A stretch of DNA of 49,373 nt from Deltaproteobacteria bacterium (GTDB lineage: Bacteria; Desulfobacterota_D; UBA1144; Nemesobacterales; Nemesobacteraceae): contig JAJCZR010000009.1 of NCBI GenBank assembly GCA_029262295.1, positions 1 to 49,373 of the forward strand. The letters are read 5' to 3'. Under the pieces are notes generated by a model, which saw only the letters and a program-made list of their open reading frames with translations, was not told where the DNA came from and ran no database searches. Shown one piece after another: positions 8,665 through 17,823 of this stretch. How positions within the stretch are numbered: the first letter of the stretch is position 1; each line of letters begins with the position of its first letter. Made by a program: the position numbers and the translations under genes.

Positions 8665-9663
8665 ATGCCATCTCAAAGTAAATTCTGGATACAAAATCCA
8701 ACATCCGACCTCGTATTCTATGGGTTTGGATGGTTAGTAATTTTCTCTCTTCTTCTGATTTTTCCTAACAATTACACCACTATTATTCTTATTGTACTTA
8801 TGTTTAATTATGTACACAGACATTATACTTTTGCTTTAGTATATGGAGAAAAAGAAGAGTTTAGAAAGCATAAAAGCATATATATTGGTCTTCCGATATT
8901 AGCTGTAATAGTTACTTTTATATTTGTTTACCTGGATAGTTTTAAAATACTCCTGACAATATCTCTTCTTTGGACTATTTATCACACTGTTGCCCAAAAA
9001 TATGGAATAACCCGCATTTACTCCCGCAAAACCAATTATGGTGACGCCAAAACAGAGATGTGGATTATTTATTCGTGGATAATATTTATTTTTTTCTACA
9101 TGTTAGTTTCCGAGAAAGGAACACTTGTAAAATATAAGGCCGGCAAATTTGTTTTAACTTATTTAGGAGACCATATTGGCATTTTAGAAAACATAGCCAT
9201 TATTGCATTTATAGTAAGTATTTTCTTTACAATTAAATATATATACATGGAGTACAAAAACAGGCACCAGATAAGTATTCCAAAAAATATCTACGTTTTA
9301 TCCATATTGCTTCTTTACGCAACATTTCTTCATTCAGTTGTAGTAGGTTTTGTTGTATTGGGTTTTTCACACGCCCTTGAATACATTGTTTTTGTTAATT
9401 TTTTTGTTGATAAAAAGTATAAAAAGAAAACAGGCACAACATCACTGTTAGCAAAAGCAAGTAAAAAACTTTGGCTTTATAGCGGATTATTTGCAATAAT
9501 TGTAGTTGCACTTTCACTTACTGGAAGGCATTTAGATAGACAAGCGCTTTCAATCTATATTGTAGGTTCTTCATTTTTACATTTTACTTATGATGGTTTA
9601 ATCTGGAAAGTGAGAAGGCCTGAAGTTGGAAAACCTCTTGAAATAAAATACAAAGCAACATAA
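8665..9663 (+). CDS. Polytopic membrane protein with conserved-looking His motifs, unknown function
   Basis: 332 residues with about eight hydrophobic segments. I do not recognise a named family. Short His-containing motifs sit near membrane borders: NYVHRHYTFALVYGE (about 49-63), WTIYHTVAQKYGITRIYSRK (about 106-125), GFSHALEYIVF (about 235-245) and a C-terminal HFTYDGLIWKVRRPE (about 309-323). Several His facing one side of a helical bundle are typical of membrane metalloenzymes such as desaturase-like proteins, but the canonical HxxHH boxes are absent. It lies 29 bases after clpA with no terminator visible and precedes the thioesterase gene by 14 bases, suggesting a transcript linked to fatty-acyl metabolism. 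That link is inferred. Confidence 0.6.
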   Translation: MPSQSKFWIQNPTSDLVFYGFGWLVIFSLLLIFPNNYTTIILIVLMFNYVHRHYTFALVYGEKEEFRKHKSIYIGLPILAVIVTFIFVYLDSFKILLTISLLWTIYHTVAQKYGITRIYSRKTNYGDAKTEMWIIYSWIIFIFFYMLVSEKGTLVKYKAGKFVLTYLGDHIGILENIAIIAFIVSIFFTIKYIYMEYKNRHQISIPKNIYVLSILLLYATFLHSVVVGFVVLGFSHALEYIVFVNFFVDKKYKKKTGTTSLLAKASKKLWLYSGLFAIIVVALSLTGRHLDRQALSIYIVGSSFLHFTYDGLIWKVRRPEVGKPLEIKYKAT

Positions 9664-9677
9664 GGTAAAACTTTCAA

Positions 9678-10667
9678 ATGCCGTATATAAAAGAAACTAA
9701 AAACCAAATGATTCAGTTTGTATTTCCTGAGTATGCAAATACTCATGGAAACCTTCATGGCGGGCGCCTTATGGACTGGATAATGCTTATAGGGAGCATA
9801 ACTTCTTCAAGAGTTGCAAAAGGTACTACAGTTCTTGGTGCAACAGATAGTATAGACTTTTTAAACCCTGTTCACATTGGGGAAATAGTTGTAATGGATA
9901 GTTGGGTTGAATATGTTGGCGGGAAATCCCTTGAGGTAGTTGTCAGGGTTTATGCCGAAAACGTGGAAACCGGGGAGAAAAAATTTATTACGCTTTCTCA
10001 TCTTGGTTTTGTTGCCATAGATAAAGAGGCAAACCCTCGTGATATTACTTTTCAGCTGACTCCATCTGATGAAAAGGAAGAAAAAATTATTGAAAATGCC
10101 AGAAAGCGAAAGGAAAGAAGGATTCCTGAAATTGAGAAAAGAAAAGAAAAGGTGATAAATGTTGTTGATGAAACCGAAAAAACAAGGCTCAACTTAAAGA
10201 CAACAAGGCTTGTTCTTCCAGAAGATGCGTTTTATGGAAATTTCATGTCGGTTGGAAAACTTTTAAAATATATAGATGAAAGTGCAGCTATTTTAGCTAA
10301 AAGATTTACAAAGGGAGTGCTTGTAACCGGGTCACTCGACAACCTGTTTTTTTATTCTCCTATAAGGGTGGGAGAAGTAATAGAGTTTAAGGCAGGGATC
10401 ACGTATGTTGGTAAAAGTTCTTTGGAAACAGCAATTAAAGTTGAATCTGAGGACCTTGAGACAGGTAAGTTTTCACACACATGCACTGCTTTTTTAACCT
10501 ATGTTAATATTGGCAAAGAAGGTAAGGCAGCTTCTGTTCCTGAATTTCACCCGGAGACGCCTTATGAAATCAGGGAATGGAAAGAGGCAGAGAAAAGAAA
10601 AGATATAAGAAAAAAAAGACTTAAAGAGATAAAAAAAATGGCAGCGGAGTGGCTAAAAGAAACTTAA
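9678..10667 (+). CDS. Acyl-CoA thioesterase with two hotdog domains
   Basis: 329 residues: two 4HBT hotdog domains (about 1-125 and 165-290) plus a Lys/Arg-rich C-terminal tail, the architecture of BACH/ACOT7-like enzymes that hydrolyse acyl-CoA to fatty acid and CoA. Domain 1 has the active-site loop NTHGNLHGGRLMDW; the acidic residue that normally follows in the helix is replaced by Met (WIML). Domain 2 has lost the HGG (it reads SVGKLL) but keeps the acid in KYIDESAA. Each domain would therefore complete the other's site, as known for mammalian ACOT7 with an Asn from one domain and an Asp from the other. The protein is cytoplasmic. Confidence 0.85.
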   Translation: MPYIKETKNQMIQFVFPEYANTHGNLHGGRLMDWIMLIGSITSSRVAKGTTVLGATDSIDFLNPVHIGEIVVMDSWVEYVGGKSLEVVVRVYAENVETGEKKFITLSHLGFVAIDKEANPRDITFQLTPSDEKEEKIIENARKRKERRIPEIEKRKEKVINVVDETEKTRLNLKTTRLVLPEDAFYGNFMSVGKLLKYIDESAAILAKRFTKGVLVTGSLDNLFFYSPIRVGEVIEFKAGITYVGKSSLETAIKVESEDLETGKFSHTCTAFLTYVNIGKEGKAASVPEFHPETPYEIREWKEAEKRKDIRKKRLKEIKKMAAEWLKET

Positions 10668-10671
10668 GAGC

Positions 10672-10700
10672 TGGAAAATTTACAAAACAGATTATATAAT
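10672..10700 (+). promoter_or_regulatory. Putative promoter of the 72-residue Cys protein, probable leaderless start
   Basis: TGGAAA (10672-10677), 17-base spacer and a perfect TATAAT (10695-10700). The ATG follows eight bases after the -10 box (10709), with no ribosome-binding site between, the same geometry as at clpS. Confidence 0.45.
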
Positions 10701-10708
10701 AAAATGTT

Positions 10709-10927
10709 ATGAATAAGTATGGTAAGACAAAGTATAAATACAAACTTAGGGATGAAGTTGAAGTTGAAGAAGACAACAACCAGCTTATCTGCCCAGTTTG
10801 CGCTGGCGAAGTATGGAGGGGTTTCTCAACACATCTGGGTAAAGTCTATACGTGTCTTGGCTATCCCGATGAATGCACTTTCATAGCCAGAAGAGAATCA
10901 ATAATTGAGCTTGAAGAAGATTATTAA
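10709..10927 (+). CDS. Small Cys-containing protein, zinc-ribbon-like
   Basis: 72 residues. A charged N-terminal part (KYKYKLRDEVEVEEDNN) is followed by CPVCAGEV, then YTCLGYPDECTF, so the four Cys could hold one zinc in a degenerate ribbon. The middle part WRGFSTHLGKVYTC recalls the small topoisomerase-type C4 zinc fingers that bind DNA. No partner gene is evident; the gene stands between the thioesterase and the Lon-like protease and seems to have its own promoter. The frame is supported by the good -10 box; function unknown. Confidence 0.6.
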   Translation: MNKYGKTKYKYKLRDEVEVEEDNNQLICPVCAGEVWRGFSTHLGKVYTCLGYPDECTFIARRESIIELEEDY

Positions 10928-10971
10928 CCTTTAAAACTTTTCCAAGAAACCTCCAAAATTTCATAATTAGG

Positions 10972-11012
10972 TAAAATAGTTATTCAATCTGTATATGGAT
11001 TAACCTATTTTA
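10972..11012. promoter_or_regulatory. Inverted repeat upstream of the Lon-like protease gene
   Basis: TAAAATAG (10972-10979) and its exact complement CTATTTTA (11005-11012) are separated by 25 bases and end about 38 bases before the ATG at 11050. They could be an operator or a weak hairpin; they do not match the CIRCE heat-shock element. A TATAAA overlapping the right arm could be a -10 box but lacks a convincing -35. In so AT-rich a sequence this may be chance. Confidence 0.25.
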
Positions 11013-11049
11013 TAAAATCAAACTCTCAATAAGCTAAAAAAGGAGAATA

Positions 11050-13485
11050 ATGAAAAAAGCCAGCAGACTAAGTGCTAAAGATATTTTTAAAAAATGTAAC
11101 CTCGGTTTTCTCAAGATCAAAAATTCAAAACAGCTAACTCCATGTAGAGAAATTGTTGGACAAAAAAGAGCCATTGATTCAATAATACTTGGATTGAATA
11201 TCAACAAGATGGGATACAATATATATCTTTCAGGGCAACCAGGAGTAGGAAAAAAGACTGTAATAAAATCCCTTTTATCTGAAATAGCCAAAAATAAAGA
11301 AGTTCCAAATGATTGGTGCTATGTCTACAACTTTCAAAACCCGAAAGAACCTAAGGCCATAACACTAATACCCGGTAGGGGAAAAACATTTAGTAAGGAT
11401 ATGGATCAGTTCATTGAAGTTTTGGAAACAAGTATTCCCAAAACTTTTGAGAGTAAGGATTTTGATGATGAAAAAGTAAGACTTGCCGATTACTTTAACA
11501 AGAAAAAAGAAGAACTCTTTAATAAACTAAGGAATTTTGCCAAAAAGAACGATATTCAAATACAGTTTGCCCCTACAGGAATAGTTACCCTCCCAATGTT
11601 AAAAGGTAAACCAGTATCACATGAACAGTTTGAATCACTTGATGAAAAAACCAGAAACTCACTTAAAGCTAAAAAAGATAAAGTCGACAATGAAGTTGCA
11701 GCAATTCTAAAACAAACAAGAATGATCGACAAAGAGTATGTCGAAAAGGTGAGCGAGCTTGAAAATAAGGTTGCACTTTTTGCCGTTAATGATTTGATGG
11801 AAAATCTGATGGAGAAATATAAGGATATTCCGGAAATAAAAGAATATTTAGAACATGTTGAAAATGATATTGTCAGCAATATTGAGAAATTTTTACCAAA
11901 AAAACAACAAGCAACATTCCTGGGGGCCCCAGGCGGTGCACAAGGAGTTCAATCAAAAAACCCTTTAAATGAATATAAAGTAAATGTAATTATTGATAAT
12001 TCCCAAACAAAAGGTGCTCCTGTAGTATTTGAGCCTCAGCCTAATTACATAAACCTTTTTGGTTCTATTGAAAGAGAAGTGAGAATGGGCGCAATGGTTA
12101 CAGACTTTACACTCATACGAGATGGCTCGATATTTAAGGCAAACGGTGGCTATCTTGTTGTTGAGGTACTTGACCTATTCAAATTTCCCTTTGTATGGGA
12201 CACACTTAAAAAGATTGTTGAAAATGGTGAGTTAAGGGTAGAAGATGCCTACCAGAATTATGGTTACTCAAACATTGTGGGTATGCGACCTGAACCCATA
12301 AAGATTGATATTAAGGTAATAATGACAGGGCCTCCACATGTTTTTCAGATGCTTCAAAATTACGATATTGATTTTAAAAGATTGTTTAAAATCAAAGCAG
12401 ATTTTGATTCAGTAATTAAGAAAAGTGAAAAGACCCTACATGAATACAGCTGTGCTTTAAAATCAATTTGCGACAATGAAGATCTCATGGATTTTGAGAG
12501 ATCAGCCCTTGAGGCAACCATTGAGCACTCAACAAGATTAGCTGGTAATCAGGAAAAGCTTTCAACTCAGTTTGGAATAATTATTAAAGTTATGGTTGAA
12601 AGCAACTACTGGGCTAGACAAGATGGATCAAAAATGGTGAGAAGGACACATGTCGAAAAAGCTATAAATGAAAAGAAATTCAGATCTAATCTTTATGAAG
12701 AAAAAACAAAAGAACTTATCACCGATGGAACATTTATGGTCGACACTGAAGGGGCCGTGATTGGACAGATAAATGGACTTTCTGTCTACAATATGGGCGA
12801 TTACTCCTTTGGCAGGCCCAACAGAATTACTTGTGAGACATATATGGGAGTGGAAGGAGTTGTAAATATTGAGAGAAAAGCCAAACTTAGCGGAAATATT
12901 CATGACAAAGGTGTGTTAATTTTAAATGGTTATCTGGGTACAAAATTTGCTCAGGAAAAACCTTTAAGCTTATCCGCAAGCATAGGTTTTGAACAAAGCT
13001 ACAGCATGATTGATGGCGACAGTGCTTCTGCAGCAGAACTTATAACGGTTATGTCGAGCCTCGCAGAAGTACCTATAAAACAAAATTTTGCCATTACAGG
13101 TTCAGTAAACCAGAAAGGTGAAATACAACCTATAGGCGGAGTTAATCAAAAAGTAGAAGGTTTTTTTGATATATGTAAGGCAAAAGGACTTACCGGGGAT
13201 CAAGGGGTTTTAATACCACATCAAAATGTAAAAAACCTTATGCTTAATGGGGAAGTCTTAGAAGCTGTAAAGAAAAAGAAATTTAATCTATATGCAATTA
13301 AAACTATAGATGAAGGTGTTGAAATTTTAACCGGAATGGAATCTGGGGGAAAACTAAAAGATGATAAATTCAAAGAAAATACTTTCAATTACCTTGTTAA
13401 CAAAAAACTAAGAGAACTTGCCTTTGGTAACAGGAAATTCGGCCGTAAGATGACTGATGATGATAGTGCCACTCAGGTTCGCTGA
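11050..13485 (+). CDS. Lon-like ATP-dependent protease (AAA_32/LonB type)
   Basis: 811 residues. The N-terminal AAA-type region has the P-loop GQPGVGKK (62-69) and a large insertion with coiled coil (about 150-290). A later ATPase part includes NGGYLVVEVLDLF and IMTGPPHVFQ, followed by a helical lid. The C-terminal Lon proteolytic domain has Ser658 in DGDSASAAEL and Lys701 in VNQKVEGFF; the 43-residue spacing equals that of the Ser679/Lys722 dyad of E. coli Lon, so the site looks intact. In the P-loop the usual Ser/Thr after the Lys is Lys. No membrane segments are visible, so it is cytosolic, unlike archaeal LonB. A strong AGGAG lies before the ATG. radA starts five bases after the stop and also carries a Lon-fold domain. 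Confidence 0.9.
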   Translation: MKKASRLSAKDIFKKCNLGFLKIKNSKQLTPCREIVGQKRAIDSIILGLNINKMGYNIYLSGQPGVGKKTVIKSLLSEIAKNKEVPNDWCYVYNFQNPKEPKAITLIPGRGKTFSKDMDQFIEVLETSIPKTFESKDFDDEKVRLADYFNKKKEELFNKLRNFAKKNDIQIQFAPTGIVTLPMLKGKPVSHEQFESLDEKTRNSLKAKKDKVDNEVAAILKQTRMIDKEYVEKVSELENKVALFAVNDLMENLMEKYKDIPEIKEYLEHVENDIVSNIEKFLPKKQQATFLGAPGGAQGVQSKNPLNEYKVNVIIDNSQTKGAPVVFEPQPNYINLFGSIEREVRMGAMVTDFTLIRDGSIFKANGGYLVVEVLDLFKFPFVWDTLKKIVENGELRVEDAYQNYGYSNIVGMRPEPIKIDIKVIMTGPPHVFQMLQNYDIDFKRLFKIKADFDSVIKKSEKTLHEYSCALKSICDNEDLMDFERSALEATIEHSTRLAGNQEKLSTQFGIIIKVMVESNYWARQDGSKMVRRTHVEKAINEKKFRSNLYEEKTKELITDGTFMVDTEGAVIGQINGLSVYNMGDYSFGRPNRITCETYMGVEGVVNIERKAKLSGNIHDKGVLILNGYLGTKFAQEKPLSLSASIGFEQSYSMIDGDSASAAELITVMSSLAEVPIKQNFAITGSVNQKGEIQPIGGVNQKVEGFFDICKAKGLTGDQGVLIPHQNVKNLMLNGEVLEAVKKKKFNLYAIKTIDEGVEILTGMESGGKLKDDKFKENTFNYLVNKKLRELAFGNRKFGRKMTDDDSATQVR

Positions 13486-13490
13486 CATTA

Positions 13491-14843
13491 ATGAAGAAAA
13501 GAAAAACTAATACTAAGTTTGTATGCCAATCATGCGGTTTTGTTGTACAAAAATGGTTTGGAAAATGCCCTGAGTGTGAAAGCTGGAACAGTTTTGTAGA
13601 AGAGGTTGAAGAAAGCTCAAGAAAACTTGTATCCGTATCCAACACAAAGCCTATTCTTTTAAATGAAGCAGATAATGTAACAAACAAAAGAGTAACAACT
13701 AATTTTAAAGAACTTGATAGGGTATTAGGTGGAGGATTTGTCCCTGGATCTGTAGTACTTTTAGGAGGTGATCCAGGAATTGGAAAATCCACACTTGCAC
13801 TTCAAATACTTGGTGGAATTAGTAGTAAGGTCTTATACATAAGTGGGGAAGAGTCGGTAAGCCAGATAAATCTTCGATCAAAAAGGGTAAAAATAAAAAA
13901 TGAAAATTTGTATCTGCTCTCTGAAACTAATCTTGAAAACATCATTGATAAAACAAAAGAGCTTTCACCTTCTATTGTAATTATTGATTCAATACAAACT
14001 GTATTTTCTACGGAATTTTCTTCATCACCCGGATCGGTAAGTCAGATAAGGGAATGTGGCGCGAGGCTTGTTAATCACTCAAAGAATTTCGACACTACTT
14101 TTTTGATAATTGGACATGTTACGAAAGAAGGAAGCATCGCGGGGCCAAAAGTCCTTGAACATCTGGTTGATACAGTACTTTATTTTGAAGGAGGGAAAGG
14201 CCACTCTTACCGGATACTCCGGGCATGGAAAAATAGATTTGGTGCAACAAATGAGATTGGGGTATTTGAAATGCTTCATAATGGGCTCTCAGAAGTAGCT
14301 AATCCGTCTGAAGCTTTTATTTCAGAACGCCCGGAAAATGTGCCTGGCTCTATAATATCTCCAAGTATTGAAGGGACAAGACCAATACTTATTGAGATAC
14401 AATCACTTGTTACTGCTTCAAGCCTTGGAATGCCCAGGAGAACAACAATGGGCCTTGATTCTAACCGCGTTGCAATTCTGATTGCAGTTTTAGAAAAAAT
14501 TGCGGGAATTAAAATATCAGATCAGGATATTTTTATGAACATTGCTGGAGGGGTAAGTATTGAAGAACCAGCAATTGATCTTGGAATATGCCTTTCACTT
14601 TTTTCATCTTTTACGGGAAAACCTGTTGATCCCGAGCTTGTTGTATTTGGAGAGATAGGTCTTTCAGGGGAAATTAGAGCGGTCTCACAAGCAGATATAA
14701 GGATAAAAGAAGCTTCAAAACTTGGGTTCAAAAAGTTTTTGATGCCAAAAAACAATTTGGATAAATCAATTTATGAGTTAGATGAAAAAATATCAATTAC
14801 AGGAATAAAAAATATAAACGAAGCAATCGAATATGTTGCTTAA
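13491..14843 (+). CDS. radA: DNA repair protein RadA
   Basis: 450 residues, the typical length. N-terminal C4 zinc finger CQSCG...CPECESW (about 10-30), RecA-like ATPase with Walker A GGDPGIGKST (92-101), the RadA-specific KNRFG (247-251), and a C-terminal Lon-protease-like domain without the catalytic dyad (SIEEPAIDLGICLSL region). RadA is a DnaB-type helicase that helps branch migration during recombination and repair. It is the middle gene of lon-like/radA/murI; murI overlaps its end. Confidence 0.97.
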   Translation: MKKRKTNTKFVCQSCGFVVQKWFGKCPECESWNSFVEEVEESSRKLVSVSNTKPILLNEADNVTNKRVTTNFKELDRVLGGGFVPGSVVLLGGDPGIGKSTLALQILGGISSKVLYISGEESVSQINLRSKRVKIKNENLYLLSETNLENIIDKTKELSPSIVIIDSIQTVFSTEFSSSPGSVSQIRECGARLVNHSKNFDTTFLIIGHVTKEGSIAGPKVLEHLVDTVLYFEGGKGHSYRILRAWKNRFGATNEIGVFEMLHNGLSEVANPSEAFISERPENVPGSIISPSIEGTRPILIEIQSLVTASSLGMPRRTTMGLDSNRVAILIAVLEKIAGIKISDQDIFMNIAGGVSIEEPAIDLGICLSLFSSFTGKPVDPELVVFGEIGLSGEIRAVSQADIRIKEASKLGFKKFLMPKNNLDKSIYELDEKISITGIKNINEAIEYVA

Positions 14844-15669
14844 TAGTAAAATGGAAAACAATATTTTAAAAGATAAATCAATTGGTATTTTTGATTCAGG
14901 TATTGGAGGGCTTACAGTTGCCAAAGAAATTATTAAGCATCTTCCCTCTGAGAATATCATTTATTTAGGTGACACAGCCAGAGTGCCATATGGTACTAAA
15001 TCCAAAAATACAGTAATAAAATATGCAGATAGCAACTCAGAATTTTTGCTGTCAAAGGGAATTAAGTTACTAGTTGTTGCTTGTAACACAGCTTCAGCTC
15101 ATGCGATCAAATCGCTTGAAGAAAAGCTATCAATACCTGTTGTGGGTGTAATAAAACCAGGAGCTAAAAAGGCCGTTGAATCAACCCAAAATGGAAATAT
15201 AGGTGTAATCGGCACACCCTCTACTATCAATAGCGGGGCTTATCAGAGGGAAATTAAAAAGATTAATCCTGAGGTTAAAGTATTTTCAAAAGCCTGCCCA
15301 CTTTTTGTACCCCTGGCCGAAGAAGGATGGTTTGACAATGATATTGCAAAGAGCGTAGCAGTGAAATATCTATCTGAGCTTAAAGAGCATAAAATTGATA
15401 CACTTATACTCGGGTGCACACATTATCCAATATTAAAAAAAACAATTGAAAAAGTTATGGGTGAGGATGTTTTGCTTATTGATTCAGCCGAGCAGATTTC
15501 TTTGAAAGTTGCTTCTATTATAAATAGGAATGGAACTGTAAAAAAAGAGAGTTCTAATATTAGCAAAAGAATATATTATCTGACTGACAATTCAGACACT
15601 TTCATTTCTGTAGCAAACAGGTTTCTTGGTGAGGATATAACTGAAGTAAAGATTGTTGATATTGTTTAA
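14833..15669 (+). CDS. murI: Glutamate racemase MurI
   Basis: Interconverts L- and D-glutamate, providing D-Glu for peptidoglycan. Up to 278 residues. The motif IGIFDSGIGGLTV opens the fold; the two catalytic Cys are in VVACNTASAHA and LGCTHYPIL. Two starts are possible: ATG at 14833, overlapping radA by 11 bases, or ATG at 14851 (MENNILKD), which gives 272 residues. Neither has a strong ribosome site. A short hairpin follows the stop, between convergent murI and etfA. Confidence 0.95.
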   Translation: MLLNSKMENNILKDKSIGIFDSGIGGLTVAKEIIKHLPSENIIYLGDTARVPYGTKSKNTVIKYADSNSEFLLSKGIKLLVVACNTASAHAIKSLEEKLSIPVVGVIKPGAKKAVESTQNGNIGVIGTPSTINSGAYQREIKKINPEVKVFSKACPLFVPLAEEGWFDNDIAKSVAVKYLSELKEHKIDTLILGCTHYPILKKTIEKVMGEDVLLIDSAEQISLKVASIINRNGTVKKESSNISKRIYYLTDNSDTFISVANRFLGEDITEVKIVDIV

Positions 15670-15672
15670 TAA

Positions 15673-15711
15673 GGGCGAAATAGTTCCGCCCCTATGATTT
15701 ATGATTTTTTT
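15673..15711. terminator. Possible terminator between convergent murI and etfA
   Basis: GGGCG (15673-15677) can pair with CGCCC (15687-15691) across a nine-base loop, in the 40-base gap between the two convergent genes. A run of seven T follows on the plus strand (15705-15711) but 13 bases from the stem, so efficiency is doubtful. Confidence 0.4.
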
Positions 15712-16702
15712 ATTCTGCTAAAGCTTTTTTAAGCTCTTCGTTTAGTGGCGGAAGCACATCAAATAGATCACCACATATACCGTAATCCGACTTTTGAAAA
15801 ATTGGGGCATCGGGATCTTTATTTATTGAAACAATTACCTTTGATGAACCCATTCCCGAGAAATGCTGAACGGCCCCGGAAATTGCCACAGCAATATAAA
15901 GAACCGGAGAAACTGCTTTTCCTGTCTGTCCAACCTGCATATTGTAAGGACAGTAACCAGCATCCACAGCAGCCCTTGTTGCTCCTGCAGCAGCACCAAG
16001 AAGGTCTGCAAGGTTATAAATGTGTTCGAAATTTTCTTCGCTTCCTAGCCCTCTTCCACCTGAAACTACTCTTTCAGCCTCAGTGAGTTCTGGCCTGTCT
16101 GATTCTTTAGTTTCAATATTAACTACTTTAATCTTTATATCGTCTGCACTTATATCAATTGATTCATTTACCACTTCGCCACTCCCGCCGCTTTCTTGCT
16201 CTTTAAAAGCATTCGGCCTGACAGTGGCCATCATTGTATCACTGTCATGAAACTCCTGAGTGGAAATCGCGCGGCTTGAATGGGAATATCTTTCAATTTT
16301 AAGTCTATTATCATCTGTGAGACCAATGCCCACACAGTCCATAGCAAGGCCTGCACCAACTCTTGATGCAACCCTTGGAATATAGTCTTCAGAAAAAGAA
16401 GTGTTTCCCGCTAATACAATTTTGGGACTGTGTTTTTTTATAAGTTCAGAAAGTGCTTTTATATAACCATCGGGGTTAAAATCCTTTAAATTTTCGTTAT
16501 CAACCACATACACTTTTTCAGCACCATATTTTCCAAGCTCAGATGCTTTATCAGCTGCTCCTGAACCTAAAACAACTCCACAAACAGGGCCGCCTATCTT
16601 GTCGGCCAAACTTCTTTTTGCTTCTGTAATTGCTTCAAATGTTACCTTTCTAATACTTCCATCTATTTTTTGATCTGCTACTACCCAAATTTCACTACTC
16701 AT
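15710..16702 (-). CDS. etfA: Electron transfer flavoprotein subunit alpha
   Basis: 330 residues. The C-terminal FAD-binding domain shows VVSGGRGLGSEENF, GATRAAVDAGYCPYNMQVGQTGKAVSPVLYIAVAISGAVQHFSGM and INKDPDAPIFQKSDYGICGD, which bind FAD as in all EtfA proteins. ETF accepts electrons from acyl-CoA and related dehydrogenases and passes them to ETF:quinone oxidoreductase. It lies 48 bases after etfB with GAGGAGG before its ATG. With the acyl-CoA thioesterase upstream it indicates fatty- or organic-acid oxidation. The residues do not by themselves tell whether it belongs to a bifurcating system. Confidence 0.96.
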   Translation of the reverse strand: MSSEIWVVADQKIDGSIRKVTFEAITEAKRSLADKIGGPVCGVVLGSGAADKASELGKYGAEKVYVVDNENLKDFNPDGYIKALSELIKKHSPKIVLAGNTSFSEDYIPRVASRVGAGLAMDCVGIGLTDDNRLKIERYSHSSRAISTQEFHDSDTMMATVRPNAFKEQESGGSGEVVNESIDISADDIKIKVVNIETKESDRPELTEAERVVSGGRGLGSEENFEHIYNLADLLGAAAGATRAAVDAGYCPYNMQVGQTGKAVSPVLYIAVAISGAVQHFSGMGSSKVIVSINKDPDAPIFQKSDYGICGDLFDVLPPLNEELKKALAE

Positions 16703-16750
16703 ATTAATTTTGCCTCCTCTTATTCATCAAAAATACTCAAAGGGTTTATT

Positions 16751-17590
16751 CTAAAGAACCTTGGCATCTTCCTTCAATAGCTTAACAAGTTCTTTTGCAG
16801 AAGCAGCTATCTCATCACCTTTTACCATAGGGTCATCATCACCTTTAATAATTTTTAGTTTTCTTTCAACTTCTGGCACTACAAGATTAACAGTTTTCAC
16901 CTTTGCACCATTTTTGCTAAGTGCATCACTGGAAATTCCCAATGAATCAAAGTCAATATCACCAGCTGTGATTGTTGTCATAGGTTTTTTCTTTGCTTTC
17001 ATAATATTAGGTAGGGATGCATAACGTGGTTCGTTCATTGCATCAGGGCAGGTAATAAGTGCTGGCATTGGAGCTTCAACAACCACGCTTCCACCATCTA
17101 TCTCTTTTTGACACTTAACTATTTTTTGATCTGGATTTACATCCATGACTTTACTTACAAGTGACAAATGTGGCACTCCTAATTCCTCTGCAAGTTGCAC
17201 TCCGACCTGCACTGATTCTTCATCAATAATTTTCATACCTGTGAAAATAAGATCAACACCTTCAATCTTTTTTATCTCACTTGCTACTATCTTTGATATT
17301 GTATAGGAATCAGTATTTGCAAAACCTTCATCTTCAATATGAACTGCACTGTCGGCACCCATTGCAAGAGCTTGCCTTATACTTTCGGCCACCCTGGTCG
17401 GTCCGGCACTCACAATAATTACTTCTCCACCGAATTTTTCCTTTGTTTGTATCGCCTCTTCTACTGCAAATTCATCGTAAGGATTCATAATCCACTTGAT
17501 GTCTTCTGTATCAATAGTATCACCACTGGCACTTACTTTTATCTTAGCCTCGGTGTCTTGCGTTTGTGTAATAAATACAACAATTTTCAC
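16751..17590 (-). CDS. etfB: Electron transfer flavoprotein subunit beta
   Basis: 279 residues. N-terminal MKIVVFITQTQDTE, the AMP-binding region with VIIVSAGPTRVAESIRQALAMGADSAVHI (about 56-84), then DLIFTGMKIIDEESVQVGVQLAEELGVPHL, the ETF-beta signature near KCQKEIDGGSVVVEAPMPALITC and PNIMKAKKKP. The start is GTG at 17590; it is preceded by AGGAGG ten bases upstream and matches the family's start. First gene of etfB-etfA, transcribed from a promoter about 170 bases upstream. Confidence 0.96.
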   Translation of the reverse strand: MKIVVFITQTQDTEAKIKVSASGDTIDTEDIKWIMNPYDEFAVEEAIQTKEKFGGEVIIVSAGPTRVAESIRQALAMGADSAVHIEDEGFANTDSYTISKIVASEIKKIEGVDLIFTGMKIIDEESVQVGVQLAEELGVPHLSLVSKVMDVNPDQKIVKCQKEIDGGSVVVEAPMPALITCPDAMNEPRYASLPNIMKAKKKPMTTITAGDIDFDSLGISSDALSKNGAKVKTVNLVVPEVERKLKIIKGDDDPMVKGDEIAASAKELVKLLKEDAKVL

Positions 17591-17754
17591 TTTGAATATA
17601 CCTCCTGAGATTTATGAGAAAATCATAGCTCTGAAAAGAAAAAAATTTAATTTAAAACTTTGGCAATTTTAAGTAAAAGTGGTAATTTTCAAGAGCTCGT
17701 TTCTGGCCTACAACTGAAAAAACACTTTATTTTAGGATGGTTGTAAGCTAGCAA

Positions 17755-17782
17755 AGTATAAATATTGTAAACTTCTTGTCAA
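17755..17782 (-). promoter_or_regulatory. Sigma-70-type promoter of etfBA
   Basis: On the minus strand: -35 TTGACA (17782-17777), 16-base spacer, -10 TATACT (17760-17755). It would start a message near 17748 with a 5' untranslated region of about 158 bases before the etfB GTG. I see no known riboswitch in that leader. Confidence 0.6.
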
Positions 17783-17823
17783 GATCGAAACTGAGGGTTT
17801 TCGATTCATTTTCAAAGATCAAT

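Noticed and set aside
17776-17823. TTG-started N-terminal extension of the EamA exporter
   Set aside because: The extension overlaps the -35 of the divergent etfB promoter and adds residues not expected before the first helix; ATG 17824 preferred.
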